From: Rhizobium albus
GTDB lineage: Bacteria; Pseudomonadota; Alphaproteobacteria; Rhizobiales; Rhizobiaceae
Length of the DNA stretch: 64,000 bases
Reading direction: 5' to 3'
Assembly: GCA_030160035.1 (NCBI GenBank)
Contig: BSNO01000003.1
Location: forward strand, 1 to 64,000
Below the pieces are notes generated by a model. The model had not been told where the DNA came from. It did not search any database and was given only the letters and a program-made list of their open reading frames with translations. The translations under genes and the position numbers were made by a program. Each line of letters starts with the position of its first letter. The first letter of the stretch is position 1. Below, in pieces: positions 48,046 to 56,874 of this stretch.

Positions 48046-48150
48046 AGCGTCAATGGACAAGGGGTGGCAAAATCGATAAGCCCTGAAGCCATTCTCGGCT
48101 TTCGAGACGCCATGAAACAGCCGAAACATGATCAGGGAAGACCCGACGCG

Positions 48151-48789
48151 ATGAACGACAAGACCGATCGCCTTTTGGCAACGCTGAAGCTGCAGCCCGT
48201 CGTTCCGGTGCTGGTCATCGACGATGCGCGCGCGGCGGTTCCCCTTGCCCGCGCGCTTGTAGCGGGTGGGCTGAAGGCGATCGAGATCACGTTGCGCACG
48301 CCTGCCGCGCTCGAGGCGATCCGCCTGGTCGCTCAGGAGGTTGAAGGTGCGGTGACCGGCGCAGGCACCATCCTCAACGCGCGCAATTACGATGAAGCCG
48401 TCGATGCCGGTGCTCAGTTCATCGTGTCGCCGGGCACGACGCAGGAACTGCTGGATGCCGCGCGTTCATCCTCCGTGCCGCTCCTGCCGGGTGCTGCCAC
48501 GCCCAGCGAAGTGATGGCGCTGCGCGAAGAAGGCTATGACGTCCTGAAATTCTTCCCGGCTGAGCAGGCCGGCGGTGCCGCCTATCTGAAGGCGCTGTCT
48601 TCGCCGCTGGCCGGAACCCTGTTCTGCCCGACGGGAGGCGTGTCGCCAGAGAATGCGCGCACCTATCTCTCGCTGCCGAACGTCGTCTGCGTCGGTGGCT
48701 CATGGGTCGCACCGAAAGCCATGGTCGAGGCCGGCGATTGGGACGGCATCACCCGTCTGGCATCCGAAGCGATGCTGCTCGCCCAATAG
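48151..48789 (+). CDS. eda: KDPG aldolase Eda
   Basis: 212-residue class I aldolase cleaving 2-keto-3-deoxy-6-phosphogluconate to pyruvate and glyceraldehyde 3-phosphate in the Entner-Doudoroff pathway. Family signatures: [27 protein letters not shown] (active-site Glu), [10 protein letters not shown], and the Schiff-base lysine in DVLKFFPAE. The ATG at 48151 gives the standard length; upstream in-frame ATGs lack homology. edd is not in this window. Confidence 0.93.
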   Translation: MNDKTDRLLATLKLQPVVPVLVIDDARAAVPLARALVAGGLKAIEITLRTPAALEAIRLVAQEVEGAVTGAGTILNARNYDEAVDAGAQFIVSPGTTQELLDAARSSSVPLLPGAATPSEVMALREEGYDVLKFFPAEQAGGAAYLKALSSPLAGTLFCPTGGVSPENARTYLSLPNVVCVGGSWVAPKAMVEAGDWDGITRLASEAMLLAQ

Positions 48790-48858
48790 ACGTTTGAATT
48801 CGGTCGGTGCGGTCCTTATCTGCTGAGCAACGCATATGCTCCGCAGAAGGTAGACGCC

Positions 48859-49650
48859 ATGCTCGACCCCAAGAAGCTTCTCGAACAGTTCCTCGGCTCT
48901 TCCCGCGGGGGCTCCTCCTCCGGGTCCGATATCTTCGGCAAGCTCGGCGGGCTTACAGGGCAGGGAGGCGCGCTGGGCAAGCTCGGCGGCTTGGCAGGTC
49001 AGGGCGGCGGCGGACTTTCTGGCAGGGCGGGTCAGGTGGCCGACATGGCCCGAAACAATCCCATGGCGGCAAGCGCCGTCATGGCAGCGCTGCTTGGCAC
49101 CAAGACCGGACGCAAGCTCGGCGGCTCGGCCTTGAAGGTCGGCGGCATGGCCGCGATCGCCGGCCTCGGCTATCTCGCCTATCGCAACTATCAAGCTGGA
49201 AAGGCTCCGGCGACGATCGCCGGACAGCCGCAGCAGGAAGTCTTGCCGCCACCGGCCGGAAGCGGTTTCGATCTGGATCCGCAGCAGACCACTGAAGATT
49301 TTGCTCTCGCCATGGTGCGCGCCATGATCGCCGCCGCCAAGGCCGATGGCCATATCGACGCCACCGAACGTGCTGCGATCGTCGGCAAGCTTTCCGAAGA
49401 CGGGCTCGACGCCGAGGAACTCGCATTCCTGCAGAAGGAACTGGACGGTCCCGTCGATGTCGACGCGATCGTCGCAGCCGCAAAGACCGAGGAGCAGAAG
49501 GTGGAGATCTACACCGCCTCGCGCCTCGCCATCGATCCGGACACGCGCGCCGAGCGCGGATACCTGGATCTGCTCGCGGGCCGGCTTAGACTACCGGATG
49601 CCTTGGTGGATCACATCGAAGCGACCGTGTCCGGCGTTAAGACGGCCTGA
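48859..49650 (+). CDS. DUF533 protein with TerB-like domain
   Basis: 263-residue protein. The first ~70 residues are Gly-rich with repeated LGGL motifs (GKLGGLTGQGGALGKLGGLA), followed by a hydrophobic segment (ALKVGGMAAIAGLGYLAY). A C-terminal acidic helical domain resembles TerB/DUF533 (MIAAAKADGHIDATERAAI). This matches the YebE/DUF533 family of inner-membrane proteins of unknown function. The ATG at 48859 begins the family N-terminus MLDPKKLLEQFLG. Confidence 0.88.
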   Translation: MLDPKKLLEQFLGSSRGGSSSGSDIFGKLGGLTGQGGALGKLGGLAGQGGGGLSGRAGQVADMARNNPMAASAVMAALLGTKTGRKLGGSALKVGGMAAIAGLGYLAYRNYQAGKAPATIAGQPQQEVLPPPAGSGFDLDPQQTTEDFALAMVRAMIAAAKADGHIDATERAAIVGKLSEDGLDAEELAFLQKELDGPVDVDAIVAAAKTEEQKVEIYTASRLAIDPDTRAERGYLDLLAGRLRLPDALVDHIEATVSGVKTA

Positions 49651-49668
49651 GGCCTGATCGTTCCTGCG

Positions 49669-50181
49669 TCATGGTCGAGCTTCGGGCATGACGCGGGCGA
49701 TGATACTTTCCAGCGCCGCATGGCGCTCGGTCTCCGAGAGCCCATCGAGCATGATCCGGCCGGAGATCATCAGATCAGATAGTCCATGGACCATTGCCCA
49801 AGCGGCGATGACATCGACATCGTTCGGCCGCGGAGGCGCTTTCGCATCCCCCCGCACTGCAGCCACGTCGGCGGCGAGCTGCAGGTAAGCCGCCTGCGCG
49901 CACGCAGCGAGATGGGCGTTGCTGTCATCGCGCCGCTCGGACGAAAACATCAGCCGAAACAGCGCCTGGTTCTCCCACGCAAATGTGAGATAGCCGATCC
50001 CGGCGGCCAGCAGATTGGCCCGCGCGTCGACAGGCTGTGCCGCTGCCTTCACCCGGTTTTGCGTCTCGATAAACCGTTCGAAGCCCTGTGCTGCGAGGGC
50101 AGTCAGCAAGCCGGCAGCATCGCCGAAATGGTGAGCGGGCGCCGCATGGGAAACGCCTGCGCGTTTGGCGCAGCCGCGCAA
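49669..50181 (-). CDS. TetR-family regulator (true start unclear)
   Basis: TetR/AcrR-type repressor. From TTG 50181 it reads 170 residues, but coding similarity clearly continues upstream in the same frame to about 50292. It gives a normal TetR N-terminus (PYHHGDLRAALLEAAELELA) before the listed start. That upstream part has no ATG, GTG or TTG; an AAGGAG SD sits 7 nt before a GTT codon at 50290-50292. Either a non-canonical start is used or the start codon is mutated. From 50181 the first helix of the HTH would be missing. It is divergent from two membrane genes with an operator between. Confidence 0.75.
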   Translation of the reverse strand: MRGCAKRAGVSHAAPAHHFGDAAGLLTALAAQGFERFIETQNRVKAAAQPVDARANLLAAGIGYLTFAWENQALFRLMFSSERRDDSNAHLAACAQAAYLQLAADVAAVRGDAKAPPRPNDVDVIAAWAMVHGLSDLMISGRIMLDGLSETERHAALESIIARVMPEARP

Positions 50182-50317
50182 CGTGAAGCCCTCGATGCCT
50201 TTTTCGGCAAGCTCCAGTTCGGCCGCTTCCAGCAGCGCCGCGCGCAGATCGCCGTGGTGATAGGGTTTAGCGGGGATGGGTTTCTCGGAAACGACAGTTC
50301 TCCTTCAGTGAGCAAGG

Positions 50318-50340
50318 TGACGCCTATCTTTACGGCGTCA
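50318..50340. promoter_or_regulatory. TetR-type operator
   Basis: Perfect 7-bp inverted repeat TGACGCC (50318-50324) and GGCGTCA (50334-50340) with a 9-nt spacer, 23 bp overall. It lies between the TetR gene and the divergent membrane genes. A TTGACA at 50349-50354 could be the -35 of the rightward promoter, so repressor binding would affect both directions. Confidence 0.6.
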
Positions 50341-50413
50341 AAATAAACTTGACAACAAAAAGATGCGTGCCATTCTTCAATCCTGACGCTGTCTAGATCA
50401 AAGGAGAGGCATG

Positions 50414-50842
50414 ATGGTCGAGGGTGCGTTTTCAGCTGCCAGCACGTTGGCAATGACAGGGTGGGTGACGCTCGCCGCGTCCCATTTCGGCCGGCTGCGC
50501 TGGATCAGGCCCTATCCCGAAATTATCGTTCCGCTGCTTCTTTCGGCCGCCTACGCCGCGCTGATCCTGGCGTTCTGGACCAGCGCCGATGGCGGCTTCT
50601 CGTCCCTGGCCGACGTCGCGCTGCTCTTCCAGACCCCGGAAATACTGCTCGCCGGTTGGCTGCACTATCTCGCCTTCGACCTCCTGATCGGCGCCTGGAT
50701 CGTGCGTGCCAATGAGGGTGAGGGCCTGCCCTTTGCACTGCTGTTGCCCATCCTCGCCCTGACCTTCCTGTTCGGGCCGGTCGGCTATCTCATGTTCCAG
50801 TCGCTGCGCCTGGCGCGGTTCCACAAACTCGGTCTTGCTTGA
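50414..50842 (+). CDS. ABA4-like (DUF4281) membrane protein
   Basis: 142-residue integral membrane protein with four hydrophobic helices. The motif LHYLAFDLLIGAWIVRANEG and the following PFALLLPILALTFLFGPVGY are typical of the ABA4-like/DUF4281 family, named after a plant neoxanthin-related protein. ATG at 50414 is 8 nt after AAGGAG; the overlapping ATG at 50411 is less well spaced. Its bacterial function is unknown. It forms a probable operon with the next gene under the TetR protein. Confidence 0.8.
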   Translation: MVEGAFSAASTLAMTGWVTLAASHFGRLRWIRPYPEIIVPLLLSAAYAALILAFWTSADGGFSSLADVALLFQTPEILLAGWLHYLAFDLLIGAWIVRANEGEGLPFALLLPILALTFLFGPVGYLMFQSLRLARFHKLGLA

Positions 50843-50852
50843 GAGGTCTCAG

Positions 50853-51701
50853 ATGAACGCGTCCGTACTCGATCCGCAAATGCCAATGACGTCCTGGGCT
50901 CACGTCGCTTCCCTGTCCCGGCTGCGACGCGACGAGCCGCTGTTCACGGCCGCTTGTCTGTTCCTGCTCGCCCTCATGATCCCGACGGGCGCCGCGTTGC
51001 TGATCGACACGCGGGAATGGGCCGGCGTTCCGGGATGGATCAAGCCGCTCAAGTTCCAGTTCGCGCTCGGCGTCTACCTGCTGTCATTGGCATTCTTCGC
51101 TCGTTACCTGCCGGAAGGACTGACCGCGCGCCGCAGCTATCGCATCTATGCCGCAAGCATCGTCGCCGCGGTCATGGCGGAAATGGTCTGGGTGGGGGGA
51201 GCCGCGATGCTCGGCACGCGGTCCCATTTCCAGATCGAAGGCGTGGGCGGCATTCTCTACGGCGTAATGGGCATCCTCGCCCTCTGGCTGACGGGCGCTT
51301 CCGCCTATTACGCCTGGCAGATCGCCCGTGGATCGGCGCTTGGCGGTAACCGTGTGCTGAAGGAGGGGATCGTGCTCGGTCTCGCTATGGTGCTGCCCAT
51401 GACAGCCATCACCGCCGGCTACATGAGCGGCACGGGTGGCCATTTCGTCGGCACGGGTACCGGCTCGATCAACCTTGCGGTCCTCGGATGGGCGCGCGAC
51501 GGCGGTGACCTTCGGGTGCCGCATTTCTTCGCGACCCATGCCCTGCATTTCGTCCCGCTTGCCGGTCTTGCCATCTCTGCCTGGATGGGACCGAAGGCGG
51601 TTTGGGCACTCCGCTTGTCGGCACTGGTCTACATTGTCTTCGTTGTCTTCGTCTTCTGGCAGGCGCTCGAAGGCCGGCCCTTTCTGCCCTTCCTGGGTTA
51701 G
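50853..51701 (+). CDS. Hypothetical multi-pass membrane protein
   Basis: 282-residue protein with about seven or eight membrane helices (ACLFLLALMIPTGAALLID; FALGVYLLSLAFFARYL; GVMGILALWLTGASAYYAW; LSALVYIVFVVFVFW). Recurrent HFFATHALHFVPLAGL contains three conserved-looking His residues that could bind metal or heme, though this is speculation. It starts 10 nt after the ABA4-like gene. I do not recognise the family. Confidence 0.75.
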   Translation: MNASVLDPQMPMTSWAHVASLSRLRRDEPLFTAACLFLLALMIPTGAALLIDTREWAGVPGWIKPLKFQFALGVYLLSLAFFARYLPEGLTARRSYRIYAASIVAAVMAEMVWVGGAAMLGTRSHFQIEGVGGILYGVMGILALWLTGASAYYAWQIARGSALGGNRVLKEGIVLGLAMVLPMTAITAGYMSGTGGHFVGTGTGSINLAVLGWARDGGDLRVPHFFATHALHFVPLAGLAISAWMGPKAVWALRLSALVYIVFVVFVFWQALEGRPFLPFLG

Positions 51702-51797
51702 CCTTCTGTCGCTCGGTAATGCTATGCGACAAACAGGGGGCGCGGTGGAACAGAACCGCTGTGCTTCCCGTTTGGCGGCGTTGCTTGAGGGGACTTC

Positions 51798-53576
51798 ATG
51801 ACCGCGTTCATCGTCGACTATCAGGCCTACATCGCGCTGGGCCTGCTTGCTTGCATGTTTGTCGGCTTCTTCATGGAACGCTATCCCCCCGATGTGATCG
51901 CGGCTGCAGGTGCGGTCGTCTTCGTCATCATCGGGTTCGTCTCGGCCGACGAACTGCTGGATGTCTTCTCCAATCCTGCACCGCTGACGATCGCTGCGAT
52001 GTTCATCCTGTCCGGGGCGCTCGTCCGCACCGGCGTTCTGGAAACGATCTCCAATAAGGTCATCGCGCTGTCGGGAAAACGGCCGCTGCTGGCGCTGCTC
52101 CTTCTTCTTGCAATCGTTTCGGTTTCCTCGGCTTTCGTGAACAACACGCCGGTCGTCCTCGTCACCATTCCGATCATCATCAAGCTCGCATCCGCCATGA
52201 AGATCGCTTCGACGCGCCTTCTGATCCCGCTTTCCTACGCAGCGATCTTCGGTGGAACCGTCACCTTGATCGGCACCTCCACGAACCTGCTCGTTGATGG
52301 CGTCGCGCGCGAAAACGGGCTGGCACCGTTCTCGATCTTCGAGATCACGCCGGTCGGCATCGTCGTCGTCCTCGTAGGCTGGGCCGCGCTTCTCGTTCTC
52401 GGTCCCTGGCTTCTCCCGCATCGGGAAGGCAGCGGTGCCGAAACGGTCGAGTCGGCGGATCCGGTCTATCTGAGCGAAGTCATGATCACGGCCGCCGCCA
52501 AGATCGAGAACAAACCGCTCAGGGACATTGCTGCCCTCAACCGTGAGTCGATCCGGATCGTGTCTGTGATGCGCGGCGGGCAGAAGCTGAAGGACCTCGA
52601 CGACGTCCTCCTGACGACAGGCGATCGCCTCGTCATTCAGGCCCCGGCCTCAGAAATCCTGACGCTGAACGAAGAGGACGGGTTTCGCGTTGGGCCTCGG
52701 CGCGGCATTCGCAGGATGGAAGACGGCGTGGTCGTGGAGGCTTTCGTGGCGCCGCGTCGTCACAGCGTGGGCCGGACGCTCGCTGAAATGGGTCTCGGCA
52801 GTCACTTCGGAGCGCGCGTGCTCGGCATCCACCGGCCGAACCACAATGCTGGCGCCGATATGGCGAGCGTGCGGCTGCGCCCCGCAGACCGGCTGCTGAT
52901 CGAGGGACAGGAGGAGGGCATTTCGCGTCTTGCGGAAGAGGCGAACCTTGTCTCCATCACCGCCTCGGAAGAACGGTCCTTCCGCCGCAGCAAGGCGCCG
53001 ATCGCCATTGCGGCACTGATGGCGGTCGTCGGCCTTGCTGCTTTCGACGTCATGCCCATCGAGGCGTTGGCTTTCATCGCCGTCGTCGTGATCCTGCTTT
53101 TGCGCTGCATCGATTCCGATGAGGCGTGGAGCGCTGTCGATGGCTCGATCCTGATCCTGATCTTCGCCATGCTGGCGATCGGTACAGGACTTCAGAACAC
53201 CGGAGCCATCGAACTGGTCGTGTCCTTTATCTCACCCTGGATCGCGCAGATGTCGCCGATCGTCGCGCTTGTCGCGGTTTACGCGCTGACGTCGTTCCTG
53301 ACCGAGGTGGCCAGCAACAACGCCGTCGCCGTGATCATCACGCCATTGGCCATCGGCCTTGCCGAAAGTCTCGGCATCGACCCCAGAGCATTCGTCGTTG
53401 CTGTCATGTTTGCGGCGAGCGCCAGCTTCGCCACGCCGATCGGCTACCAGACAAACACGCTCGTCTACGGTGCCGGCAATTACACCTTCGCAGACTTCCT
53501 GAAGATCGGCGTGCCGATGAACATCATCATCGGCGTCGCCACCTGCGCTGCGATCGTCGTGTTTTTCGGTCTTTGA
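51798..53576 (+). CDS. SLC13-family permease with TrkA-C domains
   Basis: 592-residue anion permease with the same SLC13-TrkA-C-TrkA-C-SLC13 layout as the gene at the left end of the window. Paired half motifs VSSAFVNNTPVVLVTIPIII and TEVASNNAVAVIITPLAIGL carry the Asn-Asn/Thr-Pro pattern of substrate sites. Residues ~205-390 contain two TrkA-C domains. The ATG at 51798 begins at the first helix. The substrate is not determinable; sulfate or a dicarboxylate are family options. It converges with the aminotransferase gene with no gap. Confidence 0.9.
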   Translation: MTAFIVDYQAYIALGLLACMFVGFFMERYPPDVIAAAGAVVFVIIGFVSADELLDVFSNPAPLTIAAMFILSGALVRTGVLETISNKVIALSGKRPLLALLLLLAIVSVSSAFVNNTPVVLVTIPIIIKLASAMKIASTRLLIPLSYAAIFGGTVTLIGTSTNLLVDGVARENGLAPFSIFEITPVGIVVVLVGWAALLVLGPWLLPHREGSGAETVESADPVYLSEVMITAAAKIENKPLRDIAALNRESIRIVSVMRGGQKLKDLDDVLLTTGDRLVIQAPASEILTLNEEDGFRVGPRRGIRRMEDGVVVEAFVAPRRHSVGRTLAEMGLGSHFGARVLGIHRPNHNAGADMASVRLRPADRLLIEGQEEGISRLAEEANLVSITASEERSFRRSKAPIAIAALMAVVGLAAFDVMPIEALAFIAVVVILLLRCIDSDEAWSAVDGSILILIFAMLAIGTGLQNTGAIELVVSFISPWIAQMSPIVALVAVYALTSFLTEVASNNAVAVIITPLAIGLAESLGIDPRAFVVAVMFAASASFATPIGYQTNTLVYGAGNYTFADFLKIGVPMNIIIGVATCAAIVVFFGL

Positions 53577-54746
53577 TCAGCGGCTGAGGAAATGACCGAT
53601 GCGCTCCAGCGCGCGTTCGATGTTCTCGGCTGAATTGGCGTAGGAGAGGCGGATATAGCCTTCGCCGAGAATGCCGAAATCGGGTCCGCCGATGAGCGCG
53701 ACACCGGCTTCGTCGAGCAGCGCTGCCGCCAGCTTCTTGGCCGGCCACCCGGTCGCCTTGACGTTCGGGAACGCGTAGAACGCGCCCTTCGGCGTGGCAC
53801 AATCGATGCCGGGCAGGGCGCGCAAGCCATCCACCACGAGCTTGCGGCGCTGGTCGAAGGCGGCCATCATTTCGTCCACGGCGTCTTGCGGCCCGTCGAT
53901 CGCGGCGATGCCTGCAAACTGGCTCGGCGCGTTGACGCAGGACCAGCAATTGACGGCGAGCTTGCGCACCTTGTCGTAAAGCCCGTTCGGCCAGATCGAC
54001 CAGCCCATGCGCCAGCCGGTCATCGCCCAGGTCTTCGACCAGCCATTGAGCACGATCAGACGATCGCGGATCTCAGGAAACTCCAGGAGCGAGGTGTGCT
54101 TTTCGCCGTCATAGGTCATCACGTCGTAGATCTCGTCCGACATGATCGCCACATGCGGATGATCGGCGAGACCCTTGACCAGCTTCTCGATCTCGGCACG
54201 CGGCGTGATGCCGCCGGTCGGGTTGGCCGGCGAATTGAGGATGAGGAGCCGCGTCTTCGGCGTGATCAGCGACAGCGTCTCTTCTGCCGAAAATGCAAAG
54301 CCGGTTTCCTCGCGGATCGGAACCGGAATGGGCGTTGCACCGGTGAATTCGATCATGGAGCGATAGATGGGGAAGCCTGGATCCGGGTAGAGGATCTCGC
54401 TGCCCGGCTCGCCGAACATGACGATCGCGGCATACATGGTTGGCTTGCCGCCCGGCATGATCATGACATTTTCGGGCGACACCTCGACACCCGTCGTCGA
54501 CAGCGTGCGGCGCGCAACCGCCTCGCGGGTCGCCAGCAACCCGGTCGCCGGTGTGTAGCCGTGATGGCCGTCACGCAATGCCTTGATTGCCGCTTCGACG
54601 ATGTGCTCGGGCGTCTTGAAGTCCGGTTGGCCGATCCCGAGATTGATGATGTCGCGTCCCTCATTGGCAAGCGCGGTTGCCCGCGCGAGCACGGCAAAGG
54701 CATTTTCCTCGCCCATCCTGTCGAATGCGGGCACCGTTGCGATCAT
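53577..54746 (-). CDS. Class I/II pyridoxal-phosphate aminotransferase
   Basis: 389-residue fold-type I aminotransferase. NLGIGQPDFKTPEHIVEAAI and YTPATGLLATREAVA are typical; substrate/PLP residues appear in NSPANPTGG, SDEIYDVMTYDG, and the Schiff-base lysine in LNGWSKTWAMTGWRMGW. Likely an aspartate/aromatic aminotransferase acting on 2-oxo acids. ATG at 54746 chosen; extension upstream to 54983 is not homologous. The exact amino acid is uncertain. Confidence 0.9.
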   Translation of the reverse strand: MIATVPAFDRMGEENAFAVLARATALANEGRDIINLGIGQPDFKTPEHIVEAAIKALRDGHHGYTPATGLLATREAVARRTLSTTGVEVSPENVMIMPGGKPTMYAAIVMFGEPGSEILYPDPGFPIYRSMIEFTGATPIPVPIREETGFAFSAEETLSLITPKTRLLILNSPANPTGGITPRAEIEKLVKGLADHPHVAIMSDEIYDVMTYDGEKHTSLLEFPEIRDRLIVLNGWSKTWAMTGWRMGWSIWPNGLYDKVRKLAVNCWSCVNAPSQFAGIAAIDGPQDAVDEMMAAFDQRRKLVVDGLRALPGIDCATPKGAFYAFPNVKATGWPAKKLAAALLDEAGVALIGGPDFGILGEGYIRLSYANSAENIERALERIGHFLSR

Positions 54747-54825
54747 CTCAATCTCTCTCCCTGTCGGCGATCGTGTCGCGTTGTGTTTTGAGAGACGTTG
54801 ATGTCTTATCCGGCCGCGAAGATCA

Positions 54826-55539
54826 ATGAAGCGAAAGTTCATGCGCGATTTGGAGAACTGGACGGGCTGCAAGACCCCTGAGAACGTGCGGCTCAAGGGC
54901 CGGTTCGTGACGCTTGAGCCCTTCAGCGCGGCGTCCCATGGACAAGCGCTTTGGGATGCCTTGGGTGGTGCCGATGCGATCAACGACCGCCTCCACTACT
55001 TCCCGAACCCGGCCTATCATTCCGTCGCGGACTTCATCGGCTGGCTCGAAAGCGTGCAGGAAAACTGGCGCACGCTCGTGGCTGTCGATGCGGCGACGGG
55101 AAGCGTCCTCGGCATGGCAAGTTACATGCGCATCGATGCCGCGAACGGCTCGATCGAGGTGGGGGCAGTCGCCCATGGTGCGGCAATGGCGCGAACACCC
55201 GCAGCCACCGAACTGCACTATCTCATGGCGCGGCACGTCTTCGACGATCTTGGTTATCGGCGCTATGAATGGAAGTGCCACAACGACAATCAGCCCTCCA
55301 AGCGCGCGGCCGAGCGTCTCGGCTTCACATTCGAGGGCGTTTTTCGCCAGCACATGATCTCGAAGGGCAGGAACCGCGACACTGCATGGTATGCCATGAT
55401 CGACAAGGAATGGCCGGTGATCGGTCGGGCCCTGGAAGCCTGGCTTAGTCCTGACAACTTTGATCCAACCGGACATCAGCGGCAGACGCTGGAAGACATA
55501 CGCGCCGCTCTCATCGCGGGCGAAAGGACAGAACCTTGA
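54826..55539 (+). CDS. GNAT acetyltransferase, RimJ/RimL-like
   Basis: 237-residue GNAT protein. After a short N-terminal tail there is RLKGRFVTLEPFSAASHGQA, the usual RimJ/RimL-type beginning; VAHGAAMARTPAATEL and YRRYEWKCHNDNQPSKRAAE bracket the acetyl-CoA site; GFTFEGVFRQHMI closes the fold. The acceptor is probably an amino group on a protein or small molecule. ATG at 54841 is an equally possible start. Its stop overlaps the next small gene. Confidence 0.85.
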   Translation: MKRKFMRDLENWTGCKTPENVRLKGRFVTLEPFSAASHGQALWDALGGADAINDRLHYFPNPAYHSVADFIGWLESVQENWRTLVAVDAATGSVLGMASYMRIDAANGSIEVGAVAHGAAMARTPAATELHYLMARHVFDDLGYRRYEWKCHNDNQPSKRAAERLGFTFEGVFRQHMISKGRNRDTAWYAMIDKEWPVIGRALEAWLSPDNFDPTGHQRQTLEDIRAALIAGERTEP

Positions 55540-55757
55540 ACAAGTCGGACCGCAATTCGGCACTAGCCGCCGCCGCTTTCCTCGCATTCGTAGGCCTCGG
55601 CTTTTTCGTGATGCCGCCATTGATGATCCAGTTGTCGGAAATCTCGACCTGGTTGGCCTATGGCGTGGCGGTCGTGTTCGTCCTCGCCTTCTTTGCGATA
55701 TTCTGGCTGCGTGCCCGGCAGCAGCGCCGCAACGAACGTTCGGGCCCAAGCCGCTAG
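55536..55757 (+). CDS. Small two-helix membrane protein
   Basis: 73-residue protein with two hydrophobic helices (AAAAFLAFVGLGFFVMPPLM and WLAYGVAVVFVLAFFAIFWL) and a basic C-terminus. It starts at TTG 55536 overlapping the GNAT stop (TTGA), with AAGGA 8 nt upstream, so it is translationally coupled. Function unknown. Confidence 0.65.
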   Translation: MNKSDRNSALAAAAFLAFVGLGFFVMPPLMIQLSEISTWLAYGVAVVFVLAFFAIFWLRARQQRRNERSGPSR

Positions 55758-55785
55758 ACCTGGCCGCTAAAGGAACCCGACGAAA

Positions 55786-56874
55786 TCAGGCGGCAAGTGC
55801 GGCCGTGAGCAACAGCGCGCCGATGACGAATACGCAGAGCGCGCCGAAAATCTCAATGCCGTTCGTCACCCGCACGGCGCTGCCGCTGCCGGAATAGCGG
55901 ATCGCGACGTCTTTCGCGCCGACCGCGAGGCACGCAAGCACCGAAACGGTGATGGCGGTTCCGATCGACATGGCGAAGACCGAGAGAATGCCGCCGAGAT
56001 AGAGGCCGTTTAAAAGCGCAAACGTCAGGACGATCAGAGCGCCGGAGCAGGGCCGCAGACCGACGGCCAGCACGGCGGACCAGGCCTCGCGCGTGGAAAG
56101 GCGCTCCTTTGCAAGCAGGGCCGGATCGGGCGCATGGGAATGACCGCAGACCGAGCACGCGTCGCCGACGGCATGTGCATGATCCTGATAATGGCTATGC
56201 GAACCGTGATCATGATGGTGATGACCATGATGATGGTCGTGATGCCCATGATCATGGTGATGATGGTCATGCTGGTGATGGCCTTGGGCGGGCGCAACCG
56301 CTGCGGCCGACAGCGTCGCCGGGCGTCGGCGGGCGGGGGCGAGCTTGCGGTAGAGCAGCCACGCGCCGAAGGCAGTGATGACGGCAAAGCTTGCGATTTC
56401 GAGACTGCGGGTCGCGTCCGTCATGGAAATCGCCGTGCCGCGCAGCACGAGATAGGTGAGTCCCACCACCAGAACCGCCATGACGCCCTGAAGCAGAGCC
56501 GACGCGAAGGACAGGAAGATGCCGCGACGCAGCGCAACCTCGTTGGCGACCATGTAAGCGGAAATGACCGCCTTGCCGTGCCCCGGTCCGGCCGCGTGGA
56601 AGACGCCATAGGCAAACGACAGGCCGATCAGGCCGGAGAGCTTCCACGGATCTTCCCGCATGTCGCGCAGCGCGCTCGTCAGCGAGCGATAGAAATCCTG
56701 CTGCAGCGCGTTGATCCAGCCGAAGAAGCCGCTCATGAAACCGCCGGTGTTGATCGATGGTTCGGCGGTGCCGATACCGAGCGGCGATTGCGCGAGCGCC
56801 GGCGCGATCAGCAGGCCTGCAGCAATGCACGCGAGGCACACAGGCAAGGCAATTCTGGTCGAGACCTTCAGCAT
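55786..56874 (-). CDS. Nickel/cobalt exporter, NicO/RcnA family
   Basis: 362-residue membrane protein. It has a signal-like N-terminus, helices including LSFAYGVFHAAGPGHGKAVI (the conserved HxxGPGH motif) and GLRPCSGALIVLTFALLNG. Between them is a cytosolic loop of ~50 residues very rich in His (about 24 His) plus Cys in SVCGHSH, a metal-sensing feature of RcnA-like transporters. It likely exports Ni(II) or Co(II). It overlaps the DUF1007 gene by 7 nt. The His-rich loop creates the CATGATGG-type low-complexity DNA at about 56170-56290. Confidence 0.9.
   Translation of the reverse strand: MLKVSTRIALPVCLACIAAGLLIAPALAQSPLGIGTAEPSINTGGFMSGFFGWINALQQDFYRSLTSALRDMREDPWKLSGLIGLSFAYGVFHAAGPGHGKAVISAYMVANEVALRRGIFLSFASALLQGVMAVLVVGLTYLVLRGTAISMTDATRSLEIASFAVITAFGAWLLYRKLAPARRRPATLSAAAVAPAQGHHQHDHHHHDHGHHDHHHGHHHHDHGSHSHYQDHAHAVGDACSVCGHSHAPDPALLAKERLSTREAWSAVLAVGLRPCSGALIVLTFALLNGLYLGGILSVFAMSIGTAITVSVLACLAVGAKDVAIRYSGSGSAVRVTNGIEIFGALCVFVIGALLLTAALAA

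Noticed and set aside
51084-52421. A 445-codon minus-strand frame across two membrane protein genes
   Set aside because: Extremely charged composition typical of the complement of hydrophobic coding sequence.
56170-56290. Short tandem repeats resembling a CRISPR or microsatellite
   Set aside because: They are the codons of the His-rich loop of the Ni/Co exporter.
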